From the NCBI RefSeq assembly GCF_025452195.1, contig NZ_CP104969.1, positions 328,001-392,000 of the forward strand: a stretch of DNA of 64,000 nucleotides, in the 5' to 3' direction. The DNA comes from Phyllobacterium zundukense. Its GTDB lineage: Bacteria > Pseudomonadota > Alphaproteobacteria > Rhizobiales > Rhizobiaceae. The translations under genes were made by a program, and so were the position numbers. Position 1 is the first letter of the stretch; each line of letters begins with the position of its first letter. Positions 43,950 to 52,431 of this stretch are shown in pieces. The notes under the pieces are model-generated. The model worked only from the letters and a program-made list of their open reading frames with translations. It did no database searches and was not told the origin of the DNA.

Positions 43950-45050
43950 ATGATAGATCGTCGCGAATTCCTGAAAATCAGCGCCGCAACGACTGTAATG
44001 GCCGCGATACCGGGACGGGTGTTTGCGGGCACTGCTTTTGCCCCGAAGCCTGCCGGTTGGCGGACCTTCGAAATCACAACCCGTATTGAGCCGTCAGGCA
44101 CCGAGGGCACCGGGCGCGCATGGATTCCATTGCCTGGTTTCAGCGCCAGCGATTGGAACCGGCCCGAGACAAGTACCTGGACGACCAATGCGACCAGCGC
44201 CAGGATCGCACGTAGTCCGGCCAATGACACTGACATGCTGCTTGTCGAGTGGAAAGCCGGCAGCGTCGCGCCTGCCGTCGAGATCGTCAGCCGTGTCGCC
44301 ACGCGCGATCGTGCCATCGACCTTTCAAAGCCGGTGAGTCCAATGCCGCTCAACGCCGACGAGCGCGCACGATATCTCGCCGGAAGCCGGCTTGTCCCGA
44401 CTGATGGCATCGTCAAGGAAACAGCCGACAGTATCGTCGGTAATACCGCAAACGAGATCGAAAAGGCGAAGCTGATCTACGATTGGGTGGTTGAGAAGAC
44501 TTACCGGAATGCCGCCACGCGCGGCTGCGGTTCCGGTGATGTCGTGGCCATGTTGAGGAGCGGCGATCTCGGCGGCAAATGTGCCGACCTGAATGCTCTC
44601 TACGTTGGTCTTGCCCGAGCCGCCGGTCTGCCGGCGCGCGATATATACGGTGTCCGGGTTGCGCCATCCAACTTCGGCTACAAGAGCCTCGGCGCCAAGA
44701 ACGAGATCGTCACCAAGGCACAGCATTGCCGGGCGGAAGTCTATCTTTCTGACTTTGGCTGGGTGCCTGTCGACCCGGCGGATGTTCGAAAAGTCATGCT
44801 TGAGGAGGCGGACGGTGGTCTTCCGGCTGACAATCCCAAGGTGATTGCGGCGCGCGAAACGTTGTTCGGCGCCTGGGAAGGCAATTGGATTGCCTATAAT
44901 GACGCCCGCGACGTGATTTTGCCCGGTTCGACCGGGGCAGCGCTCGGTTTCCTGATGTACCCGCAGGCGGAAGTTGCGTCGGTCAGGCTCGATTGCCTTG
45001 AACCCGACGCCTTCAGATACACGATCCGGTCACGAGAGATCACGATCTGA
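43950..45050 (+). CDS. Tat-exported transglutaminase-like (papain-fold) protein
   Basis: 366 residues from ATG 43950, with AGGAGGG upstream; the longer frame lacks a signal. Twin-arginine signal [26 protein letters not shown]. The transglutaminase-like triad is present: Cys in [29 protein letters not shown], His in [15 protein letters not shown] and Asp in [10 protein letters not shown]. Such domains are usually peptidases or amide-forming enzymes in the periplasm. It lies between fdoG (divergent) and selD, 37 bp before selD, so it belongs to the formate dehydrogenase-selenium island. A maturation or protective role for the periplasmic enzyme is possible but not shown. Confidence 0.85.
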   Translation: MIDRREFLKISAATTVMAAIPGRVFAGTAFAPKPAGWRTFEITTRIEPSGTEGTGRAWIPLPGFSASDWNRPETSTWTTNATSARIARSPANDTDMLLVEWKAGSVAPAVEIVSRVATRDRAIDLSKPVSPMPLNADERARYLAGSRLVPTDGIVKETADSIVGNTANEIEKAKLIYDWVVEKTYRNAATRGCGSGDVVAMLRSGDLGGKCADLNALYVGLARAAGLPARDIYGVRVAPSNFGYKSLGAKNEIVTKAQHCRAEVYLSDFGWVPVDPADVRKVMLEEADGGLPADNPKVIAARETLFGAWEGNWIAYNDARDVILPGSTGAALGFLMYPQAEVASVRLDCLEPDAFRYTIRSREITI

Positions 45051-45087
45051 CCTGATATCGATTTCGCAAATCGTATGGAGCCGTATC

Positions 45088-46149
45088 ATGGATGATAGAA
45101 GTTCATTGTCGCCGGTACGCCTGACCTCGCTTGCCCATGGTGGCGGATGTGGATGCAAGCTGGCACCCTCCGTCTTGCAGCAATTGCTTTCGGATCAACC
45201 TGCCGCCGGACCGTTTGCCCGGCTGCTTGTCGGAACCGAAACCGGTGACGATGCCGCAGTCTGGCAGCTCGATGATGAGACCTGCGTGATCGCGACGACG
45301 GATTTCTTCATGCCGATGGTCGATGATCCTTTCGACTTCGGCCGGATCGCGGCAACCAATGCGATATCCGATGTTTATGCAATGGGCGGGAAACCGATCA
45401 TGGCACTCGCCATTCTCGGCATGCCGATCGACAAGCTGCCGGCCGAGACAGTGCGCGATATCCTGAAGGGCGGAAGCGCCATCTGCTCCGAGGCAGGTAT
45501 CCCCGTTGCCGGTGGTCATTCGATCGATTCTCCCGAGCCGATCTACGGCCTGGCGGTCATCGGTACCTGCCCCATTGGTAGTCTGCGGCGCAACAGCGGC
45601 GCCAGGCCCGGTGACACACTGATCCTGACCAAGGCGCTTGGTGTCGGAATTTACTCGGCGGCGTTCAAGAAAGGTATGTTGCCGGTAGATGCCTATGCCG
45701 AACTCATCGCATCGACGACGCACCTCAACCGCATTGGCAGCGAACTCGCCAAGGACGCGGACGTGCATGCAATTACCGATGTCACCGGCTTCGGCATTCT
45801 CGGCCACGCCCTGGAGATGGCAAGGGGATCGAATGTGCGTATCTCGCTGCGCGCGGACGATGTGGCCGTGTTTATTCACGGCGCCGAACTCGCAAAGGAG
45901 GGTTTCGTCACCGGCGCCTCGCATCGCAATTGGGCAAGCTATTGTACAGACGTCGTCTTGCCCGGCGATTTCCCGGTATGGCGGCGGCACCTGCTGACCG
46001 ATCCCCAGACCTCTGGCGGACTGCTCGTATCCTGCAAGGCGGAACGTGCAGCGGACCTGCTCCAGCAGATCACCGTTGCGGGCTATCCTGCAGCCCGGAT
46101 CATTGGTTCGGTCGAGACGGGCGAGCCTGGATTGCACGTCGTTACCTGA
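45088..46149 (+). CDS. selD: Selenide, water dikinase SelD (selenophosphate synthetase)
   Basis: Makes selenophosphate, the selenium donor for SelA. 353 residues from ATG 45088, preceded by ATGGAG; the longer frame overlaps the upstream gene. The active-site loop [15 protein letters not shown] has Cys (not Sec) at the key position. ATP/Mg motifs: [60 protein letters not shown], and near the end [11 protein letters not shown]. It completes selA-selB-selC-selD in a 12-kb region. Confidence 0.95.
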   Translation: MDDRSSLSPVRLTSLAHGGGCGCKLAPSVLQQLLSDQPAAGPFARLLVGTETGDDAAVWQLDDETCVIATTDFFMPMVDDPFDFGRIAATNAISDVYAMGGKPIMALAILGMPIDKLPAETVRDILKGGSAICSEAGIPVAGGHSIDSPEPIYGLAVIGTCPIGSLRRNSGARPGDTLILTKALGVGIYSAAFKKGMLPVDAYAELIASTTHLNRIGSELAKDADVHAITDVTGFGILGHALEMARGSNVRISLRADDVAVFIHGAELAKEGFVTGASHRNWASYCTDVVLPGDFPVWRRHLLTDPQTSGGLLVSCKAERAADLLQQITVAGYPAARIIGSVETGEPGLHVVT

Positions 46150-46280
46150 CGGATCCGTCTTCAATTTCCCAATCTGAGTGTAAGAGTTTCGCGGCAGGTA
46201 TCTGGTCCCGCATTCGGAACCAAATCGCTCACCGTCGATTACGCATGCTGAAGGGAAGGGTAAATCAAGGGAGAGAACCC

Positions 46281-46571
46281 ATGAAACGCATGTTTCTCCT
46301 AACCGCTGCATTGATGTTTGCGGGAGCCGGCCAGGTGCTGGCACAAGACACGGTCATCGTGGAAGTCCCCCAGCCGGCCAGGGACTATGTGATAGCCAAT
46401 CCAGCTGAGGACATTATGATCGAGGAGGATCTCGCCATTGGAACCGCGATACCGGAGGATGTCGAGTTGGTGCCGATACCAGACAGCCCTGACTACAGTT
46501 ATGTTTATGTAAAGAAGCGGCCGGTCATCGTTTCGACGAAAGATCGAAAAGTTGTCTACCTATCCGACTAA
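46281..46571 (+). CDS. DUF1236 domain secreted protein
   Basis: 96 residues. Signal peptide MKRMFLLTAALMFAGAGQVLA, then an acidic stretch and the DUF1236-like C-terminus with YSYVYVKKRPVIVSTKDRKVVYLSD (valine-rich strand pair ending in V-x-D). These rhizobial proteins are periplasmic with unknown function. GGGAGAGAA lies 4 nt before the ATG. A hairpin terminator follows. Confidence 0.75.
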   Translation: MKRMFLLTAALMFAGAGQVLAQDTVIVEVPQPARDYVIANPAEDIMIEEDLAIGTAIPEDVELVPIPDSPDYSYVYVKKRPVIVSTKDRKVVYLSD

Positions 46572-46604
46572 TTGAAACTTTGCCTATCTGACGAATGGAA
46601 CAGA

Positions 46605-46631
46605 AAGCCCGCTACCTTGCGTAGCGGGCTT
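46605..46631 (+). terminator. Hairpin terminator after the DUF1236 gene
   Basis: Perfect 11-bp stem (AAGCCCGCTAC/GTAGCGGGCTT) with a 5-nt loop, 33 bp after the stop. There is no long U-run, so termination may be weak. The next gene starts 22 bp later. Confidence 0.65.
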
Positions 46632-46653
46632 CGGTATCGAGGTGAGAAGCCCA

Positions 46654-47355
46654 ATGCCGCTTAATCCAACCCTGGAAGATATTGTCATTCGATTGCTGCT
46701 GACCGTTGCCGCAGGCGCGATAATCGGGCTAGATCGGGAAGCAAGCGGGCGTGCCGCCGGCTTTCGTACGACGATCCTCGTGGGCCTGGCAGCCTGCGCA
46801 GCGATGATACAGGCCAATTTGCTGTTGTCTACGGACGGTAAAGAGCCCGGGTTCTTCGTCAATATCGATGTCCTGCGGCTTCCACTCGGAATTCTGACGG
46901 GTGTTGGTTTTATCGGCGGCGGAGCCATATTCAAGCGCGGTGACCTCGTGACCGGCGTCACGACAGCGGCGACGCTGTGGGTCATGACCGCAATCGGGCT
47001 TGCATTCGGGGGTGGGCAAATTGCTCTCGCCAGCATAGTTACAGCGCTGGCGTTTCTGACGCTATGGGCCTTGAAATGGTTGGACAACCGTATCCCCCGG
47101 GAGCACCGAGCGATATTGTCCATCATCCATACGCCCGGCGAACCTTTGCCGGGGATTGAAAGTGGCATCCGTCCTCTCGGCTATCGAGCGCGTTTCGTGA
47201 GGAAGGTTCAAAGCGCCGAAAACGGCAATTCAATTGTTTCATACGAGATTCGATGGCGCCGGCCTGAAACAGCCGCTCCGCCCACGGATCTTCTGGAATT
47301 TTTGGAGGACAATTATTCGGTCGACAGATTTGATACGATCAGGGAATCCGATTAA
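46654..47355 (+). CDS. MgtC/SapB family membrane protein
   Basis: 233 residues. Four or five membrane helices form the MgtC fold: IVIRLLLTVAAGAIIGLDREASGRAAGFRTTILVGLAACAAMI and LRLPLGILTGVGFIGGGAIFKRGDLVTGVTTAATLWVMTAIGLAFGGG, the family signature. The C-terminal soluble part (about 150-233) is an ACT-like regulatory tail. MgtC proteins affect magnesium and virulence-linked physiology in bacteria, but the exact activity is debated. ATG 46654 follows GAGGTGAG; an alternative ATG is 12 nt upstream. Confidence 0.87.
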   Translation: MPLNPTLEDIVIRLLLTVAAGAIIGLDREASGRAAGFRTTILVGLAACAAMIQANLLLSTDGKEPGFFVNIDVLRLPLGILTGVGFIGGGAIFKRGDLVTGVTTAATLWVMTAIGLAFGGGQIALASIVTALAFLTLWALKWLDNRIPREHRAILSIIHTPGEPLPGIESGIRPLGYRARFVRKVQSAENGNSIVSYEIRWRRPETAAPPTDLLEFLEDNYSVDRFDTIRESD

Positions 47356-47481
47356 TCGAACCCAGCTCTTTCGGCAGAATATTTTCCCGCTCTGTGCTGC
47401 TTGGAGCCTCGGGCGACGGTGCTTTCGCCCGGAACAATCGCTCTTGAGAACAGTTCCTTTCAGCAAAAAAGGGAGTTCGCA

Positions 47482-47610
47482 GTGTCACGCACGTATACAA
47501 TGATTATTGCAATAATCGTACTTGTTGTCGCGATAGCCGCCTTGTTTTGGTATTTCCCATTGGACAACCAGCCGCCGGGACAGACGCCAACCGAACAAAT
47601 GAGCAATTGA
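47482..47610 (+). CDS. Small single-span membrane protein (42 residues), unknown
   Basis: GTG start at 47482 with GGGA upstream. The protein is MSRTYTMIIAIIVLVVAIAAL plus a polar tail FWYFPLDNQPPGQTPTEQMSN. One membrane helix; the tail is rich in Pro and Gln. It could alternatively begin at ATG 47500. It lies in a run of small envelope proteins and I recognise no family. Confidence 0.5.
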   Translation: MSRTYTMIIAIIVLVVAIAALFWYFPLDNQPPGQTPTEQMSN

Positions 47611-47725
47611 GGCTGGCGCGCCCGAAAGCCAATGGCCGCGACCAAATCGCCCTATCTGCATCGTTCAGGAACAATTGCCGCCGATATCGGTTTATCAGGC
47701 ATGTCAACCAAGAGGGATGACGAAA

Positions 47726-48094
47726 ATGAAAACGATTACATCGGCAATGATCGCCATAGGCGCGATCTCCTTTGCGTCCGGCACTGCTTTGGCTGCATGT
47801 CCGGAAACCACTGGGTCAGTGAAACCTGACGCTCAAACGGGCATCGCCAAGGATGGCAGCAAGGCTCCTCTGGAAAGTAATGCCAACAGCCAGACCCAAA
47901 CCGGAGCAGCAAGCACCGGGACGACAACCAGTAGCAGTGAAGGTCAGACCGCCAAAAAAGATGGTCAGACCATGCCACTAGCCAACAAGGAAGGTGGCGG
48001 CGATCCTAATCTTGCTACCTCGCAGCAAGACGTTACGGCCCAACAAAAAGGCGATCAAACCGCCATGGCCAAGGCAGAGGACTGCAAGGAGTGA
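47726..48094 (+). CDS. Secreted low-complexity protein of unknown function
   Basis: 122 residues from ATG 47726 (AGAGGG at 8-9 nt); an in-frame ATG lies 9 nt earlier. The signal peptide ends GTALAACPETTG. The mature part is Ser/Thr/Gln/Lys rich and probably disordered (SQTQTGAASTGTTTSSSEGQTAKKDGQ). Two Cys remain, one after the signal and one near the end (AEDCKE), so a disulfide ring is possible. It may be exopolymer- or wall-associated; no family is recognised. A hairpin follows the stop. Confidence 0.6.
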   Translation: MKTITSAMIAIGAISFASGTALAACPETTGSVKPDAQTGIAKDGSKAPLESNANSQTQTGAASTGTTTSSSEGQTAKKDGQTMPLANKEGGGDPNLATSQQDVTAQQKGDQTAMAKAEDCKE

Positions 48095-48103
48095 ACGATT
48101 GAA

Positions 48104-48129
48104 GAGGGGAGATCGATCGACCTCCCCTC
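48104..48129 (+). terminator. Hairpin terminator after the low-complexity protein gene
   Basis: GAGGGGAG and CTCCCCTC form an 8-bp stem around a 10-nt segment that contains the self-complementary TCGATCGA. It starts 10 bp after the stop codon. Confidence 0.6.
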
Positions 48130-48137
48130 CTCGCAAA

Positions 48138-48168
48138 CCGGCTCGAAATCGATTATTTCGTGAGCCGG
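48138..48168 (-). terminator. Hairpin after the 28-residue membrane protein gene
   Basis: CCGGCTC pairs with GAGCCGG, and GAAAT with ATTTC inside, with a small bulge. On the minus strand it lies 25 bp past the stop of the tiny gene at 48193-48279. Confidence 0.5.
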
Positions 48169-48192
48169 GTCATTTGTATGCGCACCTGCTGA

Positions 48193-48279
48193 TTAATACC
48201 AGCGTCCGCGGCCATACCAGCCGCCTCCACCCAGCAGAAGCAGTATAAGCACTATGATAAGAAGTGTGGTGAGATCCAT
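48193..48279 (-). CDS. Tiny membrane protein (28 residues), DUF3309-like
   Basis: Reads MDLTTLLIIVLILLLL followed by GGGGWYGRGRWY. A strong GGAGG lies 6 nt before ATG 48279. The pattern of one helix followed by a Gly/Trp/Tyr/Arg tail resembles small rhizobial proteins of the DUF3309 kind. Too short for ordinary gene callers, but the ribosome site, helix and following hairpin support it. Function is unknown. Confidence 0.7.
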   Translation of the reverse strand: MDLTTLLIIVLILLLLGGGGWYGRGRWY

Positions 48280-48390
48280 GGTTGGCCTCCTTGGTTACTT
48301 GCGACCGCGCACGCGTTTGGTCTGGCAGAACAACGTTCCGATGCATTCGATTGTTCCACTGCAAGCCTTTGTGGTTGTTCCCGGAGATCG

Positions 48391-48942
48391 CTAGGGATGG
48401 AATTTTTTGCTTATAAAGCGGGAGCCGCGCAGGCCAAAACGCCAGGGTATATCGGCAGCCCGGCTGATGCCTATCCGGGTACCAACGCAAACGTCGATAT
48501 TCACATCTGATGGTGCGAACGAAAATGGCCATGCCAGCACCGACATCCCGTCATGTGATTTGTCGATACCCAATGCCTGCGCAAGTCTGCCCGGCCCCGA
48601 ACATAATAGGCCGATATCGCCGGTAGATCGCCGCGACTGCATTGTCTCAATGCCTCTGGTTGGCTCAAGCGCCCTGATCAATACGGCTGATCCGGGGGTA
48701 CAAACCAGATTGAAACACCAGTGAATGCCGTACGAGCGGTAGACATAGGCGTGGCCAGACGCCTCAAACATAGTCTTGTTTCGAGGCCGAGGGCCTTGAA
48801 AGCTATGCGAAGCCGGATCGTCCCTTGCATAAGCTTCGGTCTCGACGATGCGTCCGCCAATGCCCTCGACATAGACCGACATCCCGATCAAATCGCGACC
48901 GACCGCTTCAGCATCCCGGTCGAAAAACCCGAAATTGATCAT
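48391..48942 (-). CDS. 3-methyladenine DNA glycosylase (AAG/MPG family)
   Basis: 183 residues. Removes alkylated bases. Motifs of the AAG/MPG fold: [52 protein letters not shown], with the catalytic Glu in VETEAY, and [15 protein letters not shown] for base recognition. Ends [16 protein letters not shown]. The length is typical. It stands alone. Confidence 0.93.
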   Translation of the reverse strand: MINFGFFDRDAEAVGRDLIGMSVYVEGIGGRIVETEAYARDDPASHSFQGPRPRNKTMFEASGHAYVYRSYGIHWCFNLVCTPGSAVLIRALEPTRGIETMQSRRSTGDIGLLCSGPGRLAQALGIDKSHDGMSVLAWPFSFAPSDVNIDVCVGTRIGISRAADIPWRFGLRGSRFISKKFHP

Positions 48943-49070
48943 TCCCTATTCCTGTTTTCGGTTCCAATGGAACCAATTTGTCCTGTGTGACCTTTAGGAG
49001 TCGCGGCGGGCAGAAATACTCACGTCCCCGCAATATTGTAACGGCAATCGGCAATTTACAGGAGGTTCCC

Positions 49071-49148
49071 ATGGGTCGCGGTATTCTTCTCTGGCTACTC
49101 GGAGTGCCAATTCCAATTATCCTGCTCCTCTTTTTGTTTATGCGATAG
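49071..49148 (+). CDS. Tiny membrane protein (25 residues)
   Basis: Reads MGRGILLWLLGVPIPIILLL then FLFMR. GGAGG lies 5 nt before the ATG. Nearly the whole chain is one hydrophobic helix with a Pro-x-Pro kink. It ends 9 bp before the next membrane protein gene, with which it probably shares a transcript. Similar short proteins are common in rhizobia; function unknown. Confidence 0.65.
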   Translation: MGRGILLWLLGVPIPIILLLFLFMR

Positions 49149-49157
49149 GAGAGCAAA

Positions 49158-50075
49158 ATGTCCCCCACCGACGTGCAAGCGGATATTGATCCGTCCCTCG
49201 AAACGACGGCAAGCGCCATCAGTTGGGGCCCTATTCTTGCGGGCGCTGTGACTGCTGCAGCCGTAACGTTGCTTCTCACTCTGCTGGGGTCCGGCTTTGG
49301 ATTGACGATGGTGTCGCCTTGGTCGTCCGAAAATCCTTCAGTCACCACTTTCGCCGTTTCCACCGCAATCTGGCTGATCATCGTTCAATGGATTTCAGCT
49401 GGAGTCGGGGGCTATTTAACCGGGCGCCTTAGAACGAAATGGGCCGGCATCCATACCAACGAAGTATATTTTCGGGATACCGCGCATGGCTTCGTCGCGT
49501 GGGCACTGGCGACCCTGTTTGTTGCCGCCGTGCTTGGGACTGCTATTTCCTCGACAATCCATACGGGTGTGCAGGCGGCATCCAATGTTGCTTCGGGCGC
49601 TGCGAATGCAGCAACCTCAGCCGCAGGCTCTGCAGCAAACGATACATCCGTCTCCTACTTTGTGGATAGTCTGCTGCGGCCGGCGTCGCCCGCTTCGGCA
49701 ACGCCAGCTGGCGCAGCTGACGCAGGTGCGGAGGTTTCACGCATTCTGTTGAACGCTGCAGCGACCGGAACCCTCCCTCCCGAAGATCGTACTTACCTTG
49801 ATCAGCTGGTTGCCTCTCGCAGCGGACTGAGTGAGGCAGATGCGAAGGCCCGTGTAGATGCTGTTCTCGCACGGGCGGATGCTGCAAAAAACGCGGCGGT
49901 AGAAGCGGCAGATAACGCAAGAAGGGCAGCGGCGGCGGCGGCGTTCATCGGGGCTCTCTCACTGCTGCTCGGAGCTTTTATAGCAAGTGCCGCGGCTGCT
50001 CTCGGGGGAAGACAGCGCGACGACGATGAAGGTGTCTACCCGTCGGCATCCGGCAGAACCTACGTCCCACAATAA
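49158..50075 (+). CDS. Membrane protein of unknown function with Ala-rich periplasmic segment
   Basis: 305 residues. Three membrane helices lie at the N-terminal end (ISWGPILAGAVTAAAVTLLLTLLGSGFGL, FAVSTAIWLIIVQWISAGVGGYLTG, GFVAWALATLFVAAVLGTAISS) and one near the end (AAAFIGALSLLLGAFIASAAAALGG). Between them is an Ala-rich segment (about 140-255) that looks helical. The tail is RQRDDDEGVYPSASGRTYVPQ. The family is widespread in alphaproteobacteria but I know no function. It follows the 25-residue gene by 9 bp. Confidence 0.75.
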   Translation: MSPTDVQADIDPSLETTASAISWGPILAGAVTAAAVTLLLTLLGSGFGLTMVSPWSSENPSVTTFAVSTAIWLIIVQWISAGVGGYLTGRLRTKWAGIHTNEVYFRDTAHGFVAWALATLFVAAVLGTAISSTIHTGVQAASNVASGAANAATSAAGSAANDTSVSYFVDSLLRPASPASATPAGAADAGAEVSRILLNAAATGTLPPEDRTYLDQLVASRSGLSEADAKARVDAVLARADAAKNAAVEAADNARRAAAAAAFIGALSLLLGAFIASAAAALGGRQRDDDEGVYPSASGRTYVPQ

Positions 50076-50093
50076 TTCTGAGGTGCAAACGCA

Positions 50094-50117
50094 GTGGCGA
50101 GGGTGCGCTCTCGCCAC
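50094..50117 (+). terminator. Hairpin after the Ala-rich membrane protein gene
   Basis: Perfect 8-bp stem (GTGGCGAG/CTCGCCAC) with an 8-nt loop, 18 bp after the stop codon. No U-run. Confidence 0.55.
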
Positions 50118-50229
50118 CTGAAGTTGGAAGACCGCCTGCCCTCTCTCAGAACAAGAAAATTCGAACACCGCGGAACGCATTTCTCTTGAAGGGGTTGAAG
50201 AAACCATCACGCTCATTTGGAGATGCCAA

Positions 50230-50646
50230 ATGTCAGTTTTGGAGCATGCAATTGCGGTTGCCGCCCGCGCACACGCTGGTTATCTCGCGGAAGATGGCGA
50301 GCCCTACATCTTTCACCCATTGCGCGTGATGATGGCGCTGGATGACGAAGATGAGCGGATCGTCGGTGTTCTGCACGATGTACCCGAAAAGACCGCATGG
50401 TCCCTGGATGGTCTCAAGACCGAAGGTTTCCTCGGACATATAATCGCTGCCGTCGATTCGGTGAGTCGCCGCCAAGGAGAAGACTATTTCGCCTTCGTAC
50501 AACGTACGCGTGAGAACGACCTCGGCCGCCGTGTCAAGATCGCTGATCTGCAAGACAATATCGAGAACGTAAAGTCGCGGCTGGACGATCCGCAAGCGCG
50601 GAAGAAGCTGGATAAATATGAAGAAGCACTGAGACGACTCCTATAG
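50230..50646 (+). CDS. HD-domain phosphohydrolase-like protein (RelA/SpoT hydrolase fold)
   Basis: 138 residues. It resembles the single-domain HD hydrolases related to the SpoT/MESH1 fold: LEHAIAVAARAHAGYLAEDGEPYIFHPLRVMMALDDEDERIVGVLHDVPEK with H, HD (LHDVPE) and a later D (RRVKIADLQDNIENV). Such proteins hydrolyse nucleotides such as (p)ppGpp; whether this one does is not proven. The usual E-D after HD is P-E here. Length is typical of small alarmone hydrolases, though shorter than MESH1. ATG follows GGAG. Confidence 0.78.
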   Translation: MSVLEHAIAVAARAHAGYLAEDGEPYIFHPLRVMMALDDEDERIVGVLHDVPEKTAWSLDGLKTEGFLGHIIAAVDSVSRRQGEDYFAFVQRTRENDLGRRVKIADLQDNIENVKSRLDDPQARKKLDKYEEALRRLL

Positions 50647-50659
50647 CACGTGAATCGCC

Positions 50660-50875
50660 ATGCCATCCACTTTGATCCAAAACGCCACCTATAATGAGGC
50701 GACGCGGGTGCTGTCGATCTGGTTTGTGCCCAACGGGAAGCGTTACGACTACCACAATGTCTCGCCAGAGACCTATACGGCCTTCCGCAGGGCCTACTCC
50801 AAAGGCCACTATTTCAATACCCACATCCGCGATCGCTATCCGTTCCGTTTGGTGGAACAAACCGGGCAAAGATAA
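50660..50875 (+). CDS. KTSC domain protein
   Basis: 71 residues. KTSC domain: TLIQNATYNEATRVLSIWFVPNGKRYDYHNVSPETYTAFRRAYSKGHYFNTHIRDRYPF, with the conserved G-x-x-Y-x-Y then F-N-x-x-I-R. These small beta-rich domains are linked to lysyl-tRNA synthetase proteins and phages; function unknown. It starts 13 bp after the HD gene and probably shares its transcript. Confidence 0.88.
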   Translation: MPSTLIQNATYNEATRVLSIWFVPNGKRYDYHNVSPETYTAFRRAYSKGHYFNTHIRDRYPFRLVEQTGQR

Positions 50876-51021
50876 TAAACGCGCTCCAGGGCGAACCGCG
50901 CACGTTTTTGTGAACGCCATAGTCCAGGCCGCAACGTGATTGGACTTCGTGATCCTTTGGAGTCACTTTTGTCCTCGGGGTATTATGGGCGGACCAACTA
51001 TTGTCAGAATAGGAGGCCAAA

Positions 51022-51462
51022 ATGAAGCACCATGCCCTTGAACAATTGCAGATCGTCGCCGAGGTCGATCAGGACTACCCTCGCCAAACCCTGTCAAAAC
51101 GCCAACGTCTTGAGCGCTGGGCAGCGCTGCTTGAACAGCATCCTGAGCGGCGCCTCTCGACGTTGCATCAGACGGAGTATCAACCTGCCAGTCAGCGCGC
51201 AGCCATGCGTGGTGAGGGCTCACCCATCTCAGTGGCGTTCGAGGATCCTGTACTGCGCGCCGCCGGATTGGAAAACGACAGTTATGGGGAAGCCAAACGG
51301 TTCTTCGAACTGTCTGACCGCCAGTTGCACAATGTCATTTGCTATTGCCATTTTGGCGCGACAGTAAATGCCGCGACAGCTGCCTATTACATCCGTCGGC
51401 TCGTGCCTACAGGGACAAGGCGGGGCATGCTGGCTCGGTTGCGCGAGATGTTTGTCGGTTAA
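51022..51462 (+). CDS. Conserved hypothetical protein
   Basis: 146 residues, cytoplasmic. Helical throughout; clear blocks are LSKRQRLERWAALLEQHPERRLSTLHQTEYQP and ALRxxGLExDSYGEAKRFFELSDRQLHNVICYCHFGA-type residues (51250-51360). It has two Cys close together (VICYCHFG), which may bind a metal. I know similar proteins only as rhizobial hypothetical proteins. AGGAGG lies before the ATG. The IS66 element is inserted 151 bp downstream. Confidence 0.65.
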   Translation: MKHHALEQLQIVAEVDQDYPRQTLSKRQRLERWAALLEQHPERRLSTLHQTEYQPASQRAAMRGEGSPISVAFEDPVLRAAGLENDSYGEAKRFFELSDRQLHNVICYCHFGATVNAATAAYYIRRLVPTGTRRGMLARLREMFVG

Positions 51463-51604
51463 AACCGTCGGCGCTTCAAGGTCTTCCTTAGAGCGGCTCG
51501 CTCGCAGAGCGGCCGCCACTTAATCTTTGCGTTGCTGATGGTCCACGAAAAAAAGACCGGAACACCCTTACCCAATCGCAAAAATAATCGTGCCTTTGTC
51601 GATG

Positions 51605-51613
51605 TGCTGACCC
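51605..51613. repeat. Left target-site duplication of the IS66-family element
   Basis: TGCTGACCC is repeated directly at 54149-54157 after the right end. IS66 elements make 8-bp duplications, so one of the nine matching bases is probably chance. Confidence 0.85.
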
Positions 51614-51638
51614 GTAACCGGACCAAATTCCCGGGCAG
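51614..51638 (+). repeat. Left terminal inverted repeat of the IS66-family element
   Basis: A 25-bp end starting GTAACCGGACCAAAT, an exact inverted copy of 54124-54148. IS66 ends usually start GTAA. Confidence 0.92.
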
Positions 51639-51734
51639 GATCGCTTAGGCACTTATCAATATGCATTCTTTCGACCAATGTTGAGTTTATGCAATATGGC
51701 TGTACGAGTCGGAGCAACGTGGGAGACAGTGTGA

Positions 51735-52376
51735 ATGCTGACAGTCTGGGGCCGCCGAACTTCTTCAAATGTCCAAGCGCTGATGTGGTGCATTGGTGAA
51801 CTGAAGCTTCCGTTTATGCGTCACGACATTGGCCACAGGTACGGTGGCAACGATTCTGCAGAGTTCAAGAAGCTCAACCCGAACGGTACAGTGCCGGTTC
51901 TACGTGATGGAGACGGCGCGTCGTTGTGGGAGACAGGCGCAATCCTGCGCTATCTCGCCGCCCGTTACGGCGACGCAGAGTTCTGGCCGCAAGATGTCGA
52001 AGCGCGGGCGGAAATCGATAAATGGGCTGAATGGTCCAAGATTAATATCGCCCTCAATTTCACCGGCCCCATCTTTTGGAGGGTGGTACGAACGGCACCG
52101 AAGGATCGGGATGCGGAGGCGATTGCCGGAGCTATTAGCACTTTCAATGCAAAGCTCGACATTGCCGAGGCCCAACTCGAGCGCAATGCCTTTTTGGCCG
52201 GGAATAAATTCACTCTGGCCGATATTCAGTTCGGCCATGTGCTCTACCGATATTATGACATCAACATCGATCGTTCCGGCTATCCTGCCCTGAAGCGATA
52301 CTACGATAGGCTCACCGCCCGGGCAGCATTCAAGGAGCATGTCATGGTGTCATACGACGATCTAAGAGTGCTTTGA
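51735..52376 (+). CDS. Glutathione S-transferase, passenger of the IS66 element
   Basis: 213 residues. The N-terminal thioredoxin fold starts LTVWGRRTSSNVQALMWCIGEL with Ser in the glutathione site, the cis-Pro in NPNGTVPVLRDGDG and the SNAIL-like LWETGAILRYLAARYG. The C-terminal helical domain has the N-capping motif TLADIQFGHVLYRYYDIN. The reaction class is glutathione conjugation or thiol transfer, but the substrate is not known. It begins 97 bp inside the left inverted repeat and is convergent with the transposase, 55 bp away, so it is transported cargo rather than flanking DNA. Confidence 0.9.
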   Translation: MLTVWGRRTSSNVQALMWCIGELKLPFMRHDIGHRYGGNDSAEFKKLNPNGTVPVLRDGDGASLWETGAILRYLAARYGDAEFWPQDVEARAEIDKWAEWSKINIALNFTGPIFWRVVRTAPKDRDAEAIAGAISTFNAKLDIAEAQLERNAFLAGNKFTLADIQFGHVLYRYYDINIDRSGYPALKRYYDRLTARAAFKEHVMVSYDDLRVL

Positions 52377-52431
52377 TTAAGTCACCGTTTCACGATGGTC
52401 CACCCGCGCAATCTTATCCCTGCCCGTGGAT

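Noticed and set aside
51565..51613. A small gene interrupted by the IS66 element (frame joining the flanks would give a 28-residue peptide)
   Set aside because: No ribosome site or recognisable product; probably chance.
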